A stretch of 64,000 nt of DNA from Brevibacillus brevis (lineage in GTDB: Bacteria; Bacillota; Bacilli; Brevibacillales; Brevibacillaceae). Of the stretch, positions 45,207 to 53,226 are shown piece by piece. Where the stretch lies: contig NZ_CP134050.1 in the NCBI RefSeq assembly GCF_031583145.1, positions 4,045,001 through 4,109,000 on the forward strand, read 5' to 3'. The number at the start of each line of letters is the position of its first letter. Positions within the stretch are counted from its first letter, which is position 1. The notes under the pieces were generated by a model. That model searched no databases. It was not told the origin of the DNA and saw nothing but the letters and a program-made list of their open reading frames with translations. The translations under genes and the position numbers were made by a program.

Positions 45207-47324
45207 TTATTCTTTTACCCTTAGTAAGCGTAATCCGTTCAACGTAACGATAAGAGTCGCTCCCATGTCGGCAAAGATGGCAAGCCACAGTGTGAGCCAT
45301 CCTGGAACAATTAACAGTAGTGCTACCAGCTTAATTAAAAGCGAGAAAGCAATGTTTTGTTTGATGATACTGAGTGTTTTTCGACTCAAATTAATTGTAA
45401 ACGGCAGTTTGGTCAAGTCGTCGGCCATTAGTGCGATATCGGCTGTTTCTAGAGCCGTATCGGTTCCGGCACCACCCATGGCGATCCCTACATCAGCAGT
45501 GGCAAGTGCCGGCGCGTCGTTGACACCATCGCCCACCATTGCTACTTTCCCATGTGCTTTCAGCTGTTTAATGGCCTCCAGCTTATGCTCAGGCATCAGT
45601 TCCGCCTTTACCTCATGAATTCCAATCCGTTTTCCAATTGCCTCCCCGGTTGCACGGTTATCCCCTGTAAGCATAACGGTTTTCGTTATACCCAACTCTC
45701 GAAGTTTTTGAATTACGTTTTTACTGCTTTCCCGGACTTCGTCGGCAACGGCAATTAGGGCAAGTATCTCATTTTCCGTTCCGAGTACCATAACCGTTTT
45801 TCCTTGTTTTTGCAAACCTTCGATTTCGGCTTTTATTTTTTCGGTTAGGTTCGACGTATTCAACTCGGAAAACAAATTCGGACTGCCGATGTAGTACAGT
45901 TCCCCTTTTACTTTTGCCTTTACCCCTTTACCAGTAATGGATCGGAACTCTTCTACTTCGGATGACAAATCGACGTTTTCGTTTTCAGCTTTGCGGATAA
46001 TTGCTGAAGCCAGTGGATGTTGGGACCCTTTTTCGATGACGGCTGCAATAGCCAACAATTCATTTTTCTCTTGACCACCATAGGTGATAAAGTCCGTAAC
46101 CACTGGTACCCCTTTCGTCAAAGTTCCTGTTTTATCAAAAGCGATTGCAGACAATCGTCCTGCTTCCTCCAAATGAATGCCACCCTTAATCAAGACACCG
46201 TTCTTTGCGGCATTCCCAATGGCAGTGACAATCGATACAGGTGTGGAGATCACCAGCGCGCACGGACATCCTACCACTAGTAACGCCAATCCTCGGTAGA
46301 TCCACTCACCCCAACCGCCTCCAAGTAGAAGCGGAGGAACAACAGCAATGCCCAGTGCTAAGATCATAATCGCTGGCGTGTAATACTTTGCAAATCGGTC
46401 AACGAATGCTTGAGACGGAGCGCGTTCCGCTTGCGCTTCTTCCACCAAATGAATAATCTTGGAGATCGTCGTATCCTCAACCCGTTTTGTTACTTTGACT
46501 TCAAGAAGCCCCTCTTCGTTTAGCGTACCTGCGAACACTTCATCACCAACGGTTTTTGTGACAGGTACAGATTCCCCTGTAATAGCAGCTTGATTGATGG
46601 TGGATGTTCCTTTGATTACAACCCCATCCATGGCAAGTTTCTGCCCTGGTTTGACGATCATAATGTCGCCCACTTGGATGTCGTCCACATGAACCATTAG
46701 CTCTTCGCTACCACGACGGATTAACGCTTCTTTCGGAGCGATGTCCATCAACGAACGAATGGATTGTCGAGCTTTTTCCATGGAGTAACGCTCCAATACT
46801 TCACTGATCGCAAAGAGGATGACTACTGTTGCTCCTTCACCCCATTCACCAATCGCCGCCGCCCCTAATATGGCTACGGTCATGAGAGTGTTCATATCGA
46901 ACTGGAGACGGAACAAGTTTTTAATCCCTTTAATGAAAAGCTCATAGCCGCCGATGAGAATGGAAGCAGCATAGACTACAGCAGTAAGGACATGTTCTTC
47001 CCCGAATTGCTGACCCAACAGGTATCCAAAGAGTAGAAGGACAGCTGAAAGCACTACTTTACCGTGCGCTTTCCAGAACGGTTCTTTCTTTTCTTCAACC
47101 CGTTCACTTTCGGATATAATCTTCAGATTTTCAAATGCCCCTGCTTTTTCTAGTTCCTCGACAGTTGCTTCTCCAAAAACAGTTACCTTCGAAGCTCCAA
47201 AGTTCACTTGTGCCTCTTGAACGCCAGGCAGGTTTTTGACGTTCTTCTCGAAGATGGCTGCACAGTTGGTGCAGGTAAAACCTTGAACCCGATAGACCTT
47301 TTTTTGCTCTGCATTACTTCCCAT
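45207..47324 (-). CDS. cadA: cadmium/zinc-transporting P1B-type ATPase
   Basis: 705 aa. One N-terminal HMA domain with [15 protein letters not shown] (CxxC at 18-21), membrane helices, TGES phosphatase motif ([10 protein letters not shown]), CPC metal site in [15 protein letters not shown], phosphorylation site [10 protein letters not shown], and hinge [22 protein letters not shown]. Length and CPC type match CadA exporters of Cd(II), Zn(II) and Pb(II). Overlaps cadC by 11 nt, so translation is coupled. Confidence 0.97.
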   Translation of the reverse strand: MGSNAEQKKVYRVQGFTCTNCAAIFEKNVKNLPGVQEAQVNFGASKVTVFGEATVEELEKAGAFENLKIISESERVEEKKEPFWKAHGKVVLSAVLLLFGYLLGQQFGEEHVLTAVVYAASILIGGYELFIKGIKNLFRLQFDMNTLMTVAILGAAAIGEWGEGATVVILFAISEVLERYSMEKARQSIRSLMDIAPKEALIRRGSEELMVHVDDIQVGDIMIVKPGQKLAMDGVVIKGTSTINQAAITGESVPVTKTVGDEVFAGTLNEEGLLEVKVTKRVEDTTISKIIHLVEEAQAERAPSQAFVDRFAKYYTPAIMILALGIAVVPPLLLGGGWGEWIYRGLALLVVGCPCALVISTPVSIVTAIGNAAKNGVLIKGGIHLEEAGRLSAIAFDKTGTLTKGVPVVTDFITYGGQEKNELLAIAAVIEKGSQHPLASAIIRKAENENVDLSSEVEEFRSITGKGVKAKVKGELYYIGSPNLFSELNTSNLTEKIKAEIEGLQKQGKTVMVLGTENEILALIAVADEVRESSKNVIQKLRELGITKTVMLTGDNRATGEAIGKRIGIHEVKAELMPEHKLEAIKQLKAHGKVAMVGDGVNDAPALATADVGIAMGGAGTDTALETADIALMADDLTKLPFTINLSRKTLSIIKQNIAFSLLIKLVALLLIVPGWLTLWLAIFADMGATLIVTLNGLRLLRVKE

Positions 47325-47685
47325 GGGTCACGACCTCCTGACTATGTGTCGAAGCAATTTGAACAAGCTGTCGTACATGTTCATCTTCCAACGAGTAGAA
47401 AACCAATTTCCCTTCCTTGCGATATTTTGCTAATCCCAATTCTTTTAACATCCGCAAATGATGGGAAGCCGTTGCCATCGAAGACCCGATGATGTTGGCT
47501 ACATCACATACGCAGAGTTCATCTTCTTGGCATAACGCGAACGCTATCTTCATGCGTGTTTCATCCGCTAATACCTTAAACATCTTTGCCATAGTTGGGA
47601 TGTCTTGTTGACCAAGAGTCTCTTGGACACGACGAACCTTGGATTCGTCATAACAATAAATTTCACATGTATCTTTTTCTTTCAT
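47314..47685 (-). CDS. cadC: CadC-type ArsR/SmtB repressor
   Basis: 123 aa from the ATG at 47685 with GGAGGTGATTTC upstream. N-terminal [11 protein letters not shown] supplies the two Cys of the alpha3N metal site, and [25 protein letters not shown] supplies the second pair and the recognition helix; both are CadC hallmarks. Represses cadCA until Cd, Pb or Zn binds. Confidence 0.96.
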   Translation of the reverse strand: MKEKDTCEIYCYDESKVRRVQETLGQQDIPTMAKMFKVLADETRMKIAFALCQEDELCVCDVANIIGSSMATASHHLRMLKELGLAKYRKEGKLVFYSLEDEHVRQLVQIASTHSQEVVTHGK

Positions 47686-47701
47686 GAAATCACCTCCGAC
47701 A

Positions 47702-47719
47702 ATCAAACCATCGTTTGAT
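47702..47719 (-). promoter_or_regulatory. operator candidate 1 of cadC
   Basis: ATCAAAC-CATC-GTTTGAT, a perfect 7-bp inverted repeat, 16 nt before the cadC start codon. Confidence 0.55.
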
Positions 47720-47745
47720 CATTATTATCATAAACCATTATCCTT

Positions 47746-47773
47746 ATACATTCAAATGAACTTTTGAATGTAT
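47746..47773 (-). promoter_or_regulatory. operator candidate 2 of cadC
   Basis: ATACATTCAAA (47746-47756), 5-6 nt spacer, TTTGAATGTAT (47763-47773): a perfect 11-bp inverted repeat containing the TTCAAA...TTTGAA core typical of cad operators. Confidence 0.65.
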
Positions 47774-47793
47774 GTGTGCATAAATTAAAAAGT

Positions 47794-47812
47794 TGTTAGG
47801 ATTTACCTAACA
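47794..47812. repeat. short hairpin upstream of the cad region
   Basis: TGTTAGG-ATTTA-CCTAACA. It may be a weak terminator for the leftward genes from the right or an additional operator. Confidence 0.35.
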
Positions 47813-47894
47813 GCATCTAATTACTTTTAAGTGAATTATGTACAATCTCATCAAGATATAGGCAGAACAAATCGACTTGCAGCAAACATGTTAT

Positions 47895-48143
47895 CTATCC
47901 TATCTTACTCTCCAGCTTATTGACTCCCTTCTTTCCCACGCCTCCAGCAATGTGATGTCGTCCGGGGCTGGATCGCATCCACTCGATACTCTTTTCCCGA
48001 GCCAACGCGGCCAGTACCTCCATCACGCCGCTACGACTGCGCCCGGTTTTTACGCACAGCTCATCCACTGTCGGCGTGCGCCGACGACCAACGGAAAAGT
48101 TGGCGATAATGCGCAAAACCTTTCGCTCGATGTCAGACAGCAT
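47895..48143 (-). CDS. small winged-helix protein under a LexA-type box
   Basis: 82 aa from the ATG at 48143 (GGGAG 9 nt upstream). LSDIERKVLRIIANFSVGRRRTPTVDELCVKTGRSRSGVMEVLAALAREKSIEWMRSSPGRHHI resembles the N-terminal winged helix of LexA-like or plasmid regulators (PTVDEL...SRSGVMEVLAAL). It lacks a C-terminal protease domain. Likely a compact transcription regulator of the module to its right. Confidence 0.7.
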   Translation of the reverse strand: MLSDIERKVLRIIANFSVGRRRTPTVDELCVKTGRSRSGVMEVLAALAREKSIEWMRSSPGRHHIAGGVGKKGVNKLESKIG

Positions 48144-48164
48144 GGAAGCTCACTCCCAATGATA

Positions 48165-48178
48165 CGAACATTTGTTTG
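48165..48178 (-). promoter_or_regulatory. LexA (SOS) box candidate
   Basis: CGAACATTTGTTTG matches the Bacillota SOS consensus CGAACRNRYGTTCG at 12 of 14 positions, with one change in each defined half-site. It lies 22 nt upstream of the start of the small winged-helix gene. Two further CGAAC/GAAC motifs follow at 48188-48201. Confidence 0.6.
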
Positions 48179-48210
48179 TATTATATGCGAACAAGGACGA
48201 ACATGCAAAT

Positions 48211-48233
48211 AAAAAATCTCCACATTAGTGGAG
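48211..48233 (-). terminator. terminator at the end of the small-ORF row
   Basis: CTCCAC-ATTA-GTGGAG stem (48218-48233) followed on the minus strand by ATTTTTTATTT. It shows that leftward transcription does pass through 48,240-48,600. Confidence 0.75.
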
Positions 48234-48302
48234 CATCGGTAAGTTATTTTCCCTGGGGTCTAACAGTTTTGGAGACCATCCAGGTCCACCGTCAAGAAAC
48301 AT
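48225..48302 (-). CDS. possible 25-aa peptide
   Basis: ATG at 48302 overlaps the stop of the preceding 45-aa frame (TGATG). Product MFLDGGPGWSPKLLDPRENN plus LPMLH. The stop codon lies inside the terminator loop. Coupling and position support translation, but the size makes this tentative. Confidence 0.35.
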   Translation of the reverse strand: MFLDGGPGWSPKLLDPRENNLPMLH

Positions 48303-48439
48303 CAGCGTGCCTCTTTCTCCCCAATCGAATTGAACTCATCCGGCGCAGCTGTCTGCTTTCCAGTCTGGGCCGCTTTCGGCAACGAGAAGGACACCACTCC
48401 GTCTCGATCTGGCCGAGGTCGCCTTTTATTGGTTGCCAC
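48302..48439 (-). CDS. possible 45-aa basic peptide
   Basis: GTG at 48439. Product MATNKRRPRPDRDGVVSFSL plus PKAAQTGKQTAAPDEFNSIG plus EKEAR, polar and probably disordered. No clear ribosome site, but the frame is followed by a TGATG overlap with the next frame and a terminator. Three smaller overlapping frames lie upstream at 48,452-48,590. Confidence 0.35.
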   Translation of the reverse strand: MATNKRRPRPDRDGVVSFSLPKAAQTGKQTAAPDEFNSIGEKEAR

Positions 48440-48600
48440 GCGCTGTCGTTATCAACCGATCAAAGAGCAGACGCCCTTCTTCATTCCTCGGGTCCTGCGT
48501 CGCCCGTTTCCGTTACCAGCGATCCGCCCGCAACTGTCATCCAGGCGACGAACTACATGCAGTCTTTCCGGTGCCCTGGCAAGGCCTCATATCAGAGAAT

Positions 48601-49083
48601 TTACCGAATCGAAAACACCAGTTTTCTGCCTTCCTTCTCGATCTTGACTCTCTCTGAATGCTTCAGCGCCTTTTGGAGAATCATGTACGGATTCGCCCAT
48701 TCGACTGCCCGACGTTTTTGCAGTTCCCCGTAAAGTTCTGTCAGTGTCAGCGGTGCTGCCGCTTCCTCCAAAATCGTTTCTACCTCCCTGGCTATTCCCG
48801 GATAATCATGATGCTGATACGGTTTTCGGGCTTTACCCGCTCGCTGTGCCTGTATCTCATGGGGAACCGCCGATCCACTTGTTGTTTCTCCTTGCTGATC
48901 ATCCGTGCCAGAAGGTACACCATACCGCTCGTCCAACTCACGGATTCGGTGTAAGATCTGCTTGATCTCCTCCCTCAGTTCTTTGTCTCGTTCCATATAC
49001 TCTCTTCTTAGAGATAGTCGTTGCTCAAGCAGAGATTGCAATGTCATATGTAGTGCCTGACGTTCGTTAAATGTTGTAGACAT
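48601..49083 (-). CDS. coiled-coil protein with C-terminal winged helix
   Basis: 160 aa from the ATG at 49083 with AAAAGGAG upstream. The N-terminal 55 residues (LQSLLEQRLSLRREYMERDKELREEIKQILHRIRELDERYG) form a heptad-like coiled coil, then a polar linker, then a winged helix at 95-160 (DYPGIAREVETILEEAAAPLTLTELYGELQKRRAVEW...ILQKALKHSERVKIEKEGRKLVFSI). Probably a DNA-binding protein of the element. It follows the E1-like gene but is separated by a terminator. Confidence 0.72.
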   Translation of the reverse strand: MSTTFNERQALHMTLQSLLEQRLSLRREYMERDKELREEIKQILHRIRELDERYGVPSGTDDQQGETTSGSAVPHEIQAQRAGKARKPYQHHDYPGIAREVETILEEAAAPLTLTELYGELQKRRAVEWANPYMILQKALKHSERVKIEKEGRKLVFSIR

Positions 49084-49246
49084 ATTCGACTCCTTTTTGA
49101 TTGTTTTTTTTTGAGTAATTTGATATCTTCAATATTTTTTCCTGCGATTCTTACCACAACAACCATCCATACACTGACGTGTAACAGTCAGGTGAACCGA
49201 AACAGTATCCGAATAGTACTACGTTTTCGCAGCAAAAACAAAAATC

Positions 49247-49269
49247 GAGTGCCCATTTCCTGGACACTC
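49247..49269 (-). terminator. terminator after the E1/ThiF-like gene
   Basis: GAGTGCCCA (49247-49255) pairs with TGGACACTC (49261-49269), followed on the minus strand by GATTTTTGTTTTTG. It directly abuts the stop codon. Confidence 0.75.
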
Positions 49270-50103
49270 TCAACCTTCTTGAATCCTTTCCCCACGCATG
49301 TACATTTTTTTCGCGTGGAAGAACGTTACGTGTGTAGACAAGGTTCGCTCCCCAAACAGTTCGTTCAAATAACCAGCCACCGCCTGCGCAGCAAACCGAT
49401 TGGTAATTAACCTCTGTGGCTCAGACGCGATCACCTGTGAGCAGGCCATTTCAGAGGGAGCGATCTCGTCCTCATCCTCCAATATGTCCGGAAAGCGGCC
49501 GGCCACCGGTTCCAGAAACGTTTTTCCGTTCAATCTCAATCCGGCTACTACTTGTCCTGTCCATCCAGTATTCGCGTGACGCTGCTTCTCCTCCTCCGTC
49601 CACTCTTCTCGTGGCCGGCGGTCACGAGGAACCCAGGCAGCTTCCACTCCCACATCGATGTAGAGCAGCTTTTCTTGACTGAGAAAGTAACTGTGCATGA
49701 CCTGGCGTATGTAGTTGTTATCCACTGCGCCGATCAAAATCGGAAGAAAAAACGTGTCCCAACTGTAACAGCCTCGATAATCCGTAAACTGAAACAATCG
49801 GTCTAACGTTCTTTCATCCTCAATGTACCGTTCATCAAACGCAGCGATCGGCACTTGATAATGGCTGCGGTAGCGGTTAGCCAGTACCGCAGCTTTCTTC
49901 TGTCCGACATCCTTTGGTATAAAGAGTTGATTGGCCAAATTCTTTTGTTCTACCGTATCCGGATCGGCCACCAGGTAAAACCCCTGTACCTTGAATATAT
50001 TCATCATTTGAGCGCATTGCTGCAGAATATATCCGCCATTTGCGCCTGCGCCGATCTGAACGATATAGTAAAAGATCTTCTTCCGTTCGTTAAACCGTAT
50101 CAT
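49270..50103 (-). CDS. E1-like adenylyltransferase (ThiF family, PRTRC type)
   Basis: 277 aa. ATP site IVQIGAGANGGYILQQ (GxGxNG), then ADPDTVEQKNLANQLF (the D-x-D-x-V...NL-x-x-Q signature of E1/ThiF/MoeB), LIGAVDNNYIRQV, and the conserved C-terminal PSEMACSQVIASEPQRLITNRFAAQAVAGYLN. The Cys there sits where PRTRC ThiF proteins carry CS...Q...N and is the candidate thioester Cys. Adenylates the C-terminus of a ubiquitin-like protein. Overlaps the end of the Ub-JAB gene by 14 nt, so the two are translationally coupled. Confidence 0.85.
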   Translation of the reverse strand: MIRFNERKKIFYYIVQIGAGANGGYILQQCAQMMNIFKVQGFYLVADPDTVEQKNLANQLFIPKDVGQKKAAVLANRYRSHYQVPIAAFDERYIEDERTLDRLFQFTDYRGCYSWDTFFLPILIGAVDNNYIRQVMHSYFLSQEKLLYIDVGVEAAWVPRDRRPREEWTEEEKQRHANTGWTGQVVAGLRLNGKTFLEPVAGRFPDILEDEDEIAPSEMACSQVIASEPQRLITNRFAAQAVAGYLNELFGERTLSTHVTFFHAKKMYMRGERIQEG

Positions 50104-51205
50104 CGTCTCCCGCTCCTTTCACGGACACTTGAGGAAAGTCCAGGTTCGTCGGAGACTCCAACGGTGATTCAAAGACAATATGGGGATTGATGATCAGATA
50201 CTCCCCGTCCAGACACGTCCTCACCAGAATTTGCGGGAAGAAATCCAGCACCCTTCCCACAACCGCATAGAGGATCGGCGCCTGCTCAGATCGATCATCT
50301 TGGGAAGAAAAGTAGGCTTCCATCGTATGGTGAGAGTGGATTTCCATCACTTTCACGACGTTTTCCACGTAAGCTACTTGCTCAGTTGGTTCACACATGT
50401 CTCTGCTCACAATCTGTGCCGGTATCACCAGTCGATACCCTTCTTCTCCCCAGTAAATCTCTCCATGAACCTCAGCGCCATATGTCCGGGCGAAGTGGCG
50501 GGCGACAACCAAAAACTGCGTCAGAATCCCCCAGGGAATCCTGGGGTATTTTAGACGCACACCTTCTACCAACGTCGGAACACTAGGAACCTTCCGAGCC
50601 CTTTTGCAGATCGTTAACGCTTCTGTTTCGCGGATATGGTACATATGACCATCAGCTCCGGGAACGTACATGTTGGACCGGCGGTTTGCCACAGCATCCT
50701 CCAGCTTCAGATAGATACCATGTCGGCGTTCCAAGAGCATGCCGCTTCCTTTCTTTCGTGCGGTTAGAACAGGGATAATCATATTCTTTTCCTTAATGAA
50801 TGTCATCGTTGTTAACTCTTCAGTTAGTTCGCCAAAGTCGTTCTCCAACCGCTTCCGCACGTCTTCACCAGTAATGTTCCTCAATTTCACTTCGGCGTTG
50901 TCTCCTGTAGTTTGTTCATCAGTTGGAGAACTGTCTGGAAGACCATTCGTGATTTCTTCCGGTGTAAAGTAATCGGTCAGAGGAATGTTCTCCCCGCCAT
51001 ACCGGATGATCGTCTCGGTGTTTAGTTCCCATGTTTCCGGTTCACTTTTCGTGACAGATACAGCCGTTTTCTTTTGGTCCTTGGAAGCTACCCGTGATTT
51101 CGTGGATGCCGTCGTCTTTTTGCCTTTTCCTGTGTCCTGGATGGCCTCCGGTTCCTCTTCTCCTAAAAAGCTGAACAAAGTTTCTTGAAACAGTTTGTCA
51201 GTCAT
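50090..51205 (-). CDS. ubiquitin-like domain fused to a JAB/JAMM peptidase (PRTRC A/C-like)
   Basis: 371 aa from the ATG at 51205 with GAGGAGG 10 nt upstream. Residues 1-55 are a charged, disordered tail. Residues ~57-153 (WELNTETIIRYGGENIPLTDYFTPEEI..., ITGEDVRKRLENDFGELTEEL..., IIPVLTARKKGSG) follow the pattern of the PRTRC protein C / Prok_Ub family and end in a GSG-like tail. Residues ~200-371 form an MPN domain: E246/E249 in AEVHGEIYWGEEG and the JAMM site MEIHSHHTMEAYFSSQDD (H290, H292, S301, D304). This would be a ubiquitin-like unit joined to its own processing protease. It is cotranscribed with the E1-like gene. The Ub assignment is weaker than the JAB one. Confidence 0.72.
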   Translation of the reverse strand: MTDKLFQETLFSFLGEEEPEAIQDTGKGKKTTASTKSRVASKDQKKTAVSVTKSEPETWELNTETIIRYGGENIPLTDYFTPEEITNGLPDSSPTDEQTTGDNAEVKLRNITGEDVRKRLENDFGELTEELTTMTFIKEKNMIIPVLTARKKGSGMLLERRHGIYLKLEDAVANRRSNMYVPGADGHMYHIRETEALTICKRARKVPSVPTLVEGVRLKYPRIPWGILTQFLVVARHFARTYGAEVHGEIYWGEEGYRLVIPAQIVSRDMCEPTEQVAYVENVVKVMEIHSHHTMEAYFSSQDDRSEQAPILYAVVGRVLDFFPQILVRTCLDGEYLIINPHIVFESPLESPTNLDFPQVSVKGAGDDDTV

Positions 51206-51236
51206 GCTTTCCATGCCTCCTCTTGGATTCATTTCA

Positions 51237-53183
51237 GTAGAGTAGAGAACTGAAACTTTTGGGCGACCATATGGTCGCCTTACTCATTTCAGCTCCCCCT
51301 CATCAAACCGTACGTGAGGTTTTCCCTCATACGGCTTTCCGATGCTCTTCTTTCTTTGGCATTCGGTAGTCCTCTCCGGCAAGTTTCACCAATGATCCCC
51401 GTGTGGCTTTCATTACCTCCCCGACCCTGGAATGCTTGTTTCGCACATTCCTTTTCTTGTTAACGAATAGCGTCAGCCTTTCTATTACATACCAATCAAT
51501 TCTGTTTAACCATCTTGCTGCCATAGTTGAAATTGAATAGTAGTTCTTGAATCCCTTAAGCTTTCGATTAAGCCCTTGTACCACCTCATGCAGCGACCAG
51601 TACAACTTGCTGCGCGGTTCGGTGTACATCTTAATTTTCCGTCTCATTTCTTTCATTGCTTTCTTGCTTGGAATATGTGACATGGCATATATCCTTTTTC
51701 CACCTTTAATGAGAACGGGAAATTTTCGATGATGAAAACCGAGGAAGTCAAAGCCTGCGGTATTGTCCCAGATATTGACCAATCGAGACTTTTCCTTGCT
51801 AAGAGTAAGGTCAAGTTTGCTCATAATGGCCCTTATAACCTGGATGCTTTCCAAGGCATCCTTTTTCGTCTTGCACATGACCACGAAATCATCGGCGTAT
51901 CGAACTAATTCGCCAAGATGAGAAAATTGTTTCTCCCAGATTGTATCCATGTAGTTGAGGTAAATGTTCGCAAGTAGCGGCGAAATTACTCCTCCTTGCG
52001 GAGTTCCCCAATCCGTTTCATGGAACTGTACACCTTCCATGACACCTGCTTGCAGCCATTTTCGAATCAGTTTTAGTACTCTGCGGTCAGAAATCCTTTG
52101 CTCAACCAGTTTCATCAACTTCTCCTGGTTGATGTTGTCAAAGTACCCCTTGATGTCTACATCAACTACCCAATACGCCTGTTTGCTCGCTTTTCTGATT
52201 TGTGCAATCGCCTGGTGGGCATTTCGTTTCGGTCGGAATCCATATGAACAATCTTTAAAGTCCGCCTCAAAAATTGGCTCAATGACCATTTTGGTTGCCA
52301 TTTGGACAACTCGATCTCGTATCGTCGGGATGCCAAGCGGTCTTTGCTTCCCATCCGCTTTCGGAATGTACGTGCGTCGAACTGGTGCTGGATGGTACCG
52401 TTTTCTCTTTAGGTCGAGGTAGATTTCATTGAGGAATTTACTCTCTCCGTATTCATGTACAATTCTTCCGATTGTCTGTCCGTCCACTCCGCCGCTTCCT
52501 TTGTTGGCACGCACTCTGCGCCATGCTTCGGCAAGGATGTCAGGACGATACACCTTGTCATACAGAGCATGAAATCGCCGTTTTGGGTGTTCCTTGGCAC
52601 AAAGATATAGGGTTGTCCAAAGTTGTCGAGCTTTTACATCGGTGTAGTTAGCAAGTTTACTTGCATTCACTCACTCTTACCTCCTTTCAACCCATGAACA
52701 AAGCAGGGCTCCTTTCCTCCATGGAGTTTTGTTGTCTCCACTTCTCTGGTACTATGAGCCCCTCCGACTCCCTCTCTGCCGTCCACCACTTCCCTTACGG
52801 TTATAGGTTTCCGCTTTACACTCCCACGGAGTGTGCAAAGTAGGGTCTCCCCAGTTCCGTTCCTTACTTTCTCAGCATACCGTTCCCCTTACCCCGAGAG
52901 GTTCTTGAGTGCTGCGATCCAAGTTCTACACACCTTCCATGGCCTTCGCCCATTTCCACCAGGCTCGGCTCCTCCTTGTCCATCTTACAATGGTCTTTCT
53001 TAACGAGGCGGCAGGATTCACTTTATGTTACGGTCTGCTGATTTGCTTGCACCCTTTCGGGTTACTTTGTCACAGGGCTTCAACCTTAGGATCTCTCCAC
53101 CAGTTGCCTGTCAGCTACGAGGCGACTTGGCTCTTACCTCGGTTGGACTTTCACCAACTAGCAATTAACGGCTCGCTGGGCAC
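51237..53183 (-). mobile_element. group II intron, class C-type, with encoded reverse transcriptase
   Basis: 1,947 bp. The 5' end, on the minus strand, begins GTGCCCAGCGAGCC at 53183, and ~500 nt of ribozyme RNA precedes the RT gene. After the RT come domain V (GAGCATCGGAAAGCCGTATG... with a GAAA loop and ACGTACGG partner, about 51,300-51,345), a domain VI-like stem containing GGCGACCATATGGTCGCC (51,264-51,281), and the end CTCTACTCTACT at about 51,237. It is inserted immediately after the T-tract of a terminator, the preferred site of class C introns. Boundaries are accurate to a few bases. Confidence 0.85.
51327..52670 (-). CDS. ltrA: group II intron reverse transcriptase/maturase
   Basis: 447 aa. 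RT domains: RRTYIPKADGKQRPLGIPTIRDRVVQMA, DIKGYFDNINQEKL, GTPQGGVISPLLANIYLN, and the polymerase active site RYADDFVVMCKTK (YADD). The maturase X domain follows (RLTLFVNKKRNVRNKHSRVGEV). No HNH endonuclease domain, as in class C introns. Complete and probably active. Confidence 0.96.
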   Translation of the reverse strand: MNASKLANYTDVKARQLWTTLYLCAKEHPKRRFHALYDKVYRPDILAEAWRRVRANKGSGGVDGQTIGRIVHEYGESKFLNEIYLDLKRKRYHPAPVRRTYIPKADGKQRPLGIPTIRDRVVQMATKMVIEPIFEADFKDCSYGFRPKRNAHQAIAQIRKASKQAYWVVDVDIKGYFDNINQEKLMKLVEQRISDRRVLKLIRKWLQAGVMEGVQFHETDWGTPQGGVISPLLANIYLNYMDTIWEKQFSHLGELVRYADDFVVMCKTKKDALESIQVIRAIMSKLDLTLSKEKSRLVNIWDNTAGFDFLGFHHRKFPVLIKGGKRIYAMSHIPSKKAMKEMRRKIKMYTEPRSKLYWSLHEVVQGLNRKLKGFKNYYSISTMAARWLNRIDWYVIERLTLFVNKKRNVRNKHSRVGEVMKATRGSLVKLAGEDYRMPKKEEHRKAV

Positions 53184-53185
53184 GC

Positions 53186-53223
53186 AAAAAAAAATAAAGA
53201 CTATAGCTTTCGCTAAAGTCTTT
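53186..53223 (-). terminator. terminator of the E2-like gene, target of the intron
   Basis: AAAGACTATAGC (53196-53207) pairs with GCTAAAGTCTTT (53212-53223), followed on the minus strand by ATTTTTTTTTGC and then the intron 5' end. Confidence 0.85.
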
Positions 53224-53226
53224 GAT

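Noticed and set aside
48176-48733. 185-codon + strand frame opposite the small-ORF row
   Set aside because: It crosses the terminator at 48211-48233 and the end of a confident minus-strand gene, and has no ribosome site; composition looks random.
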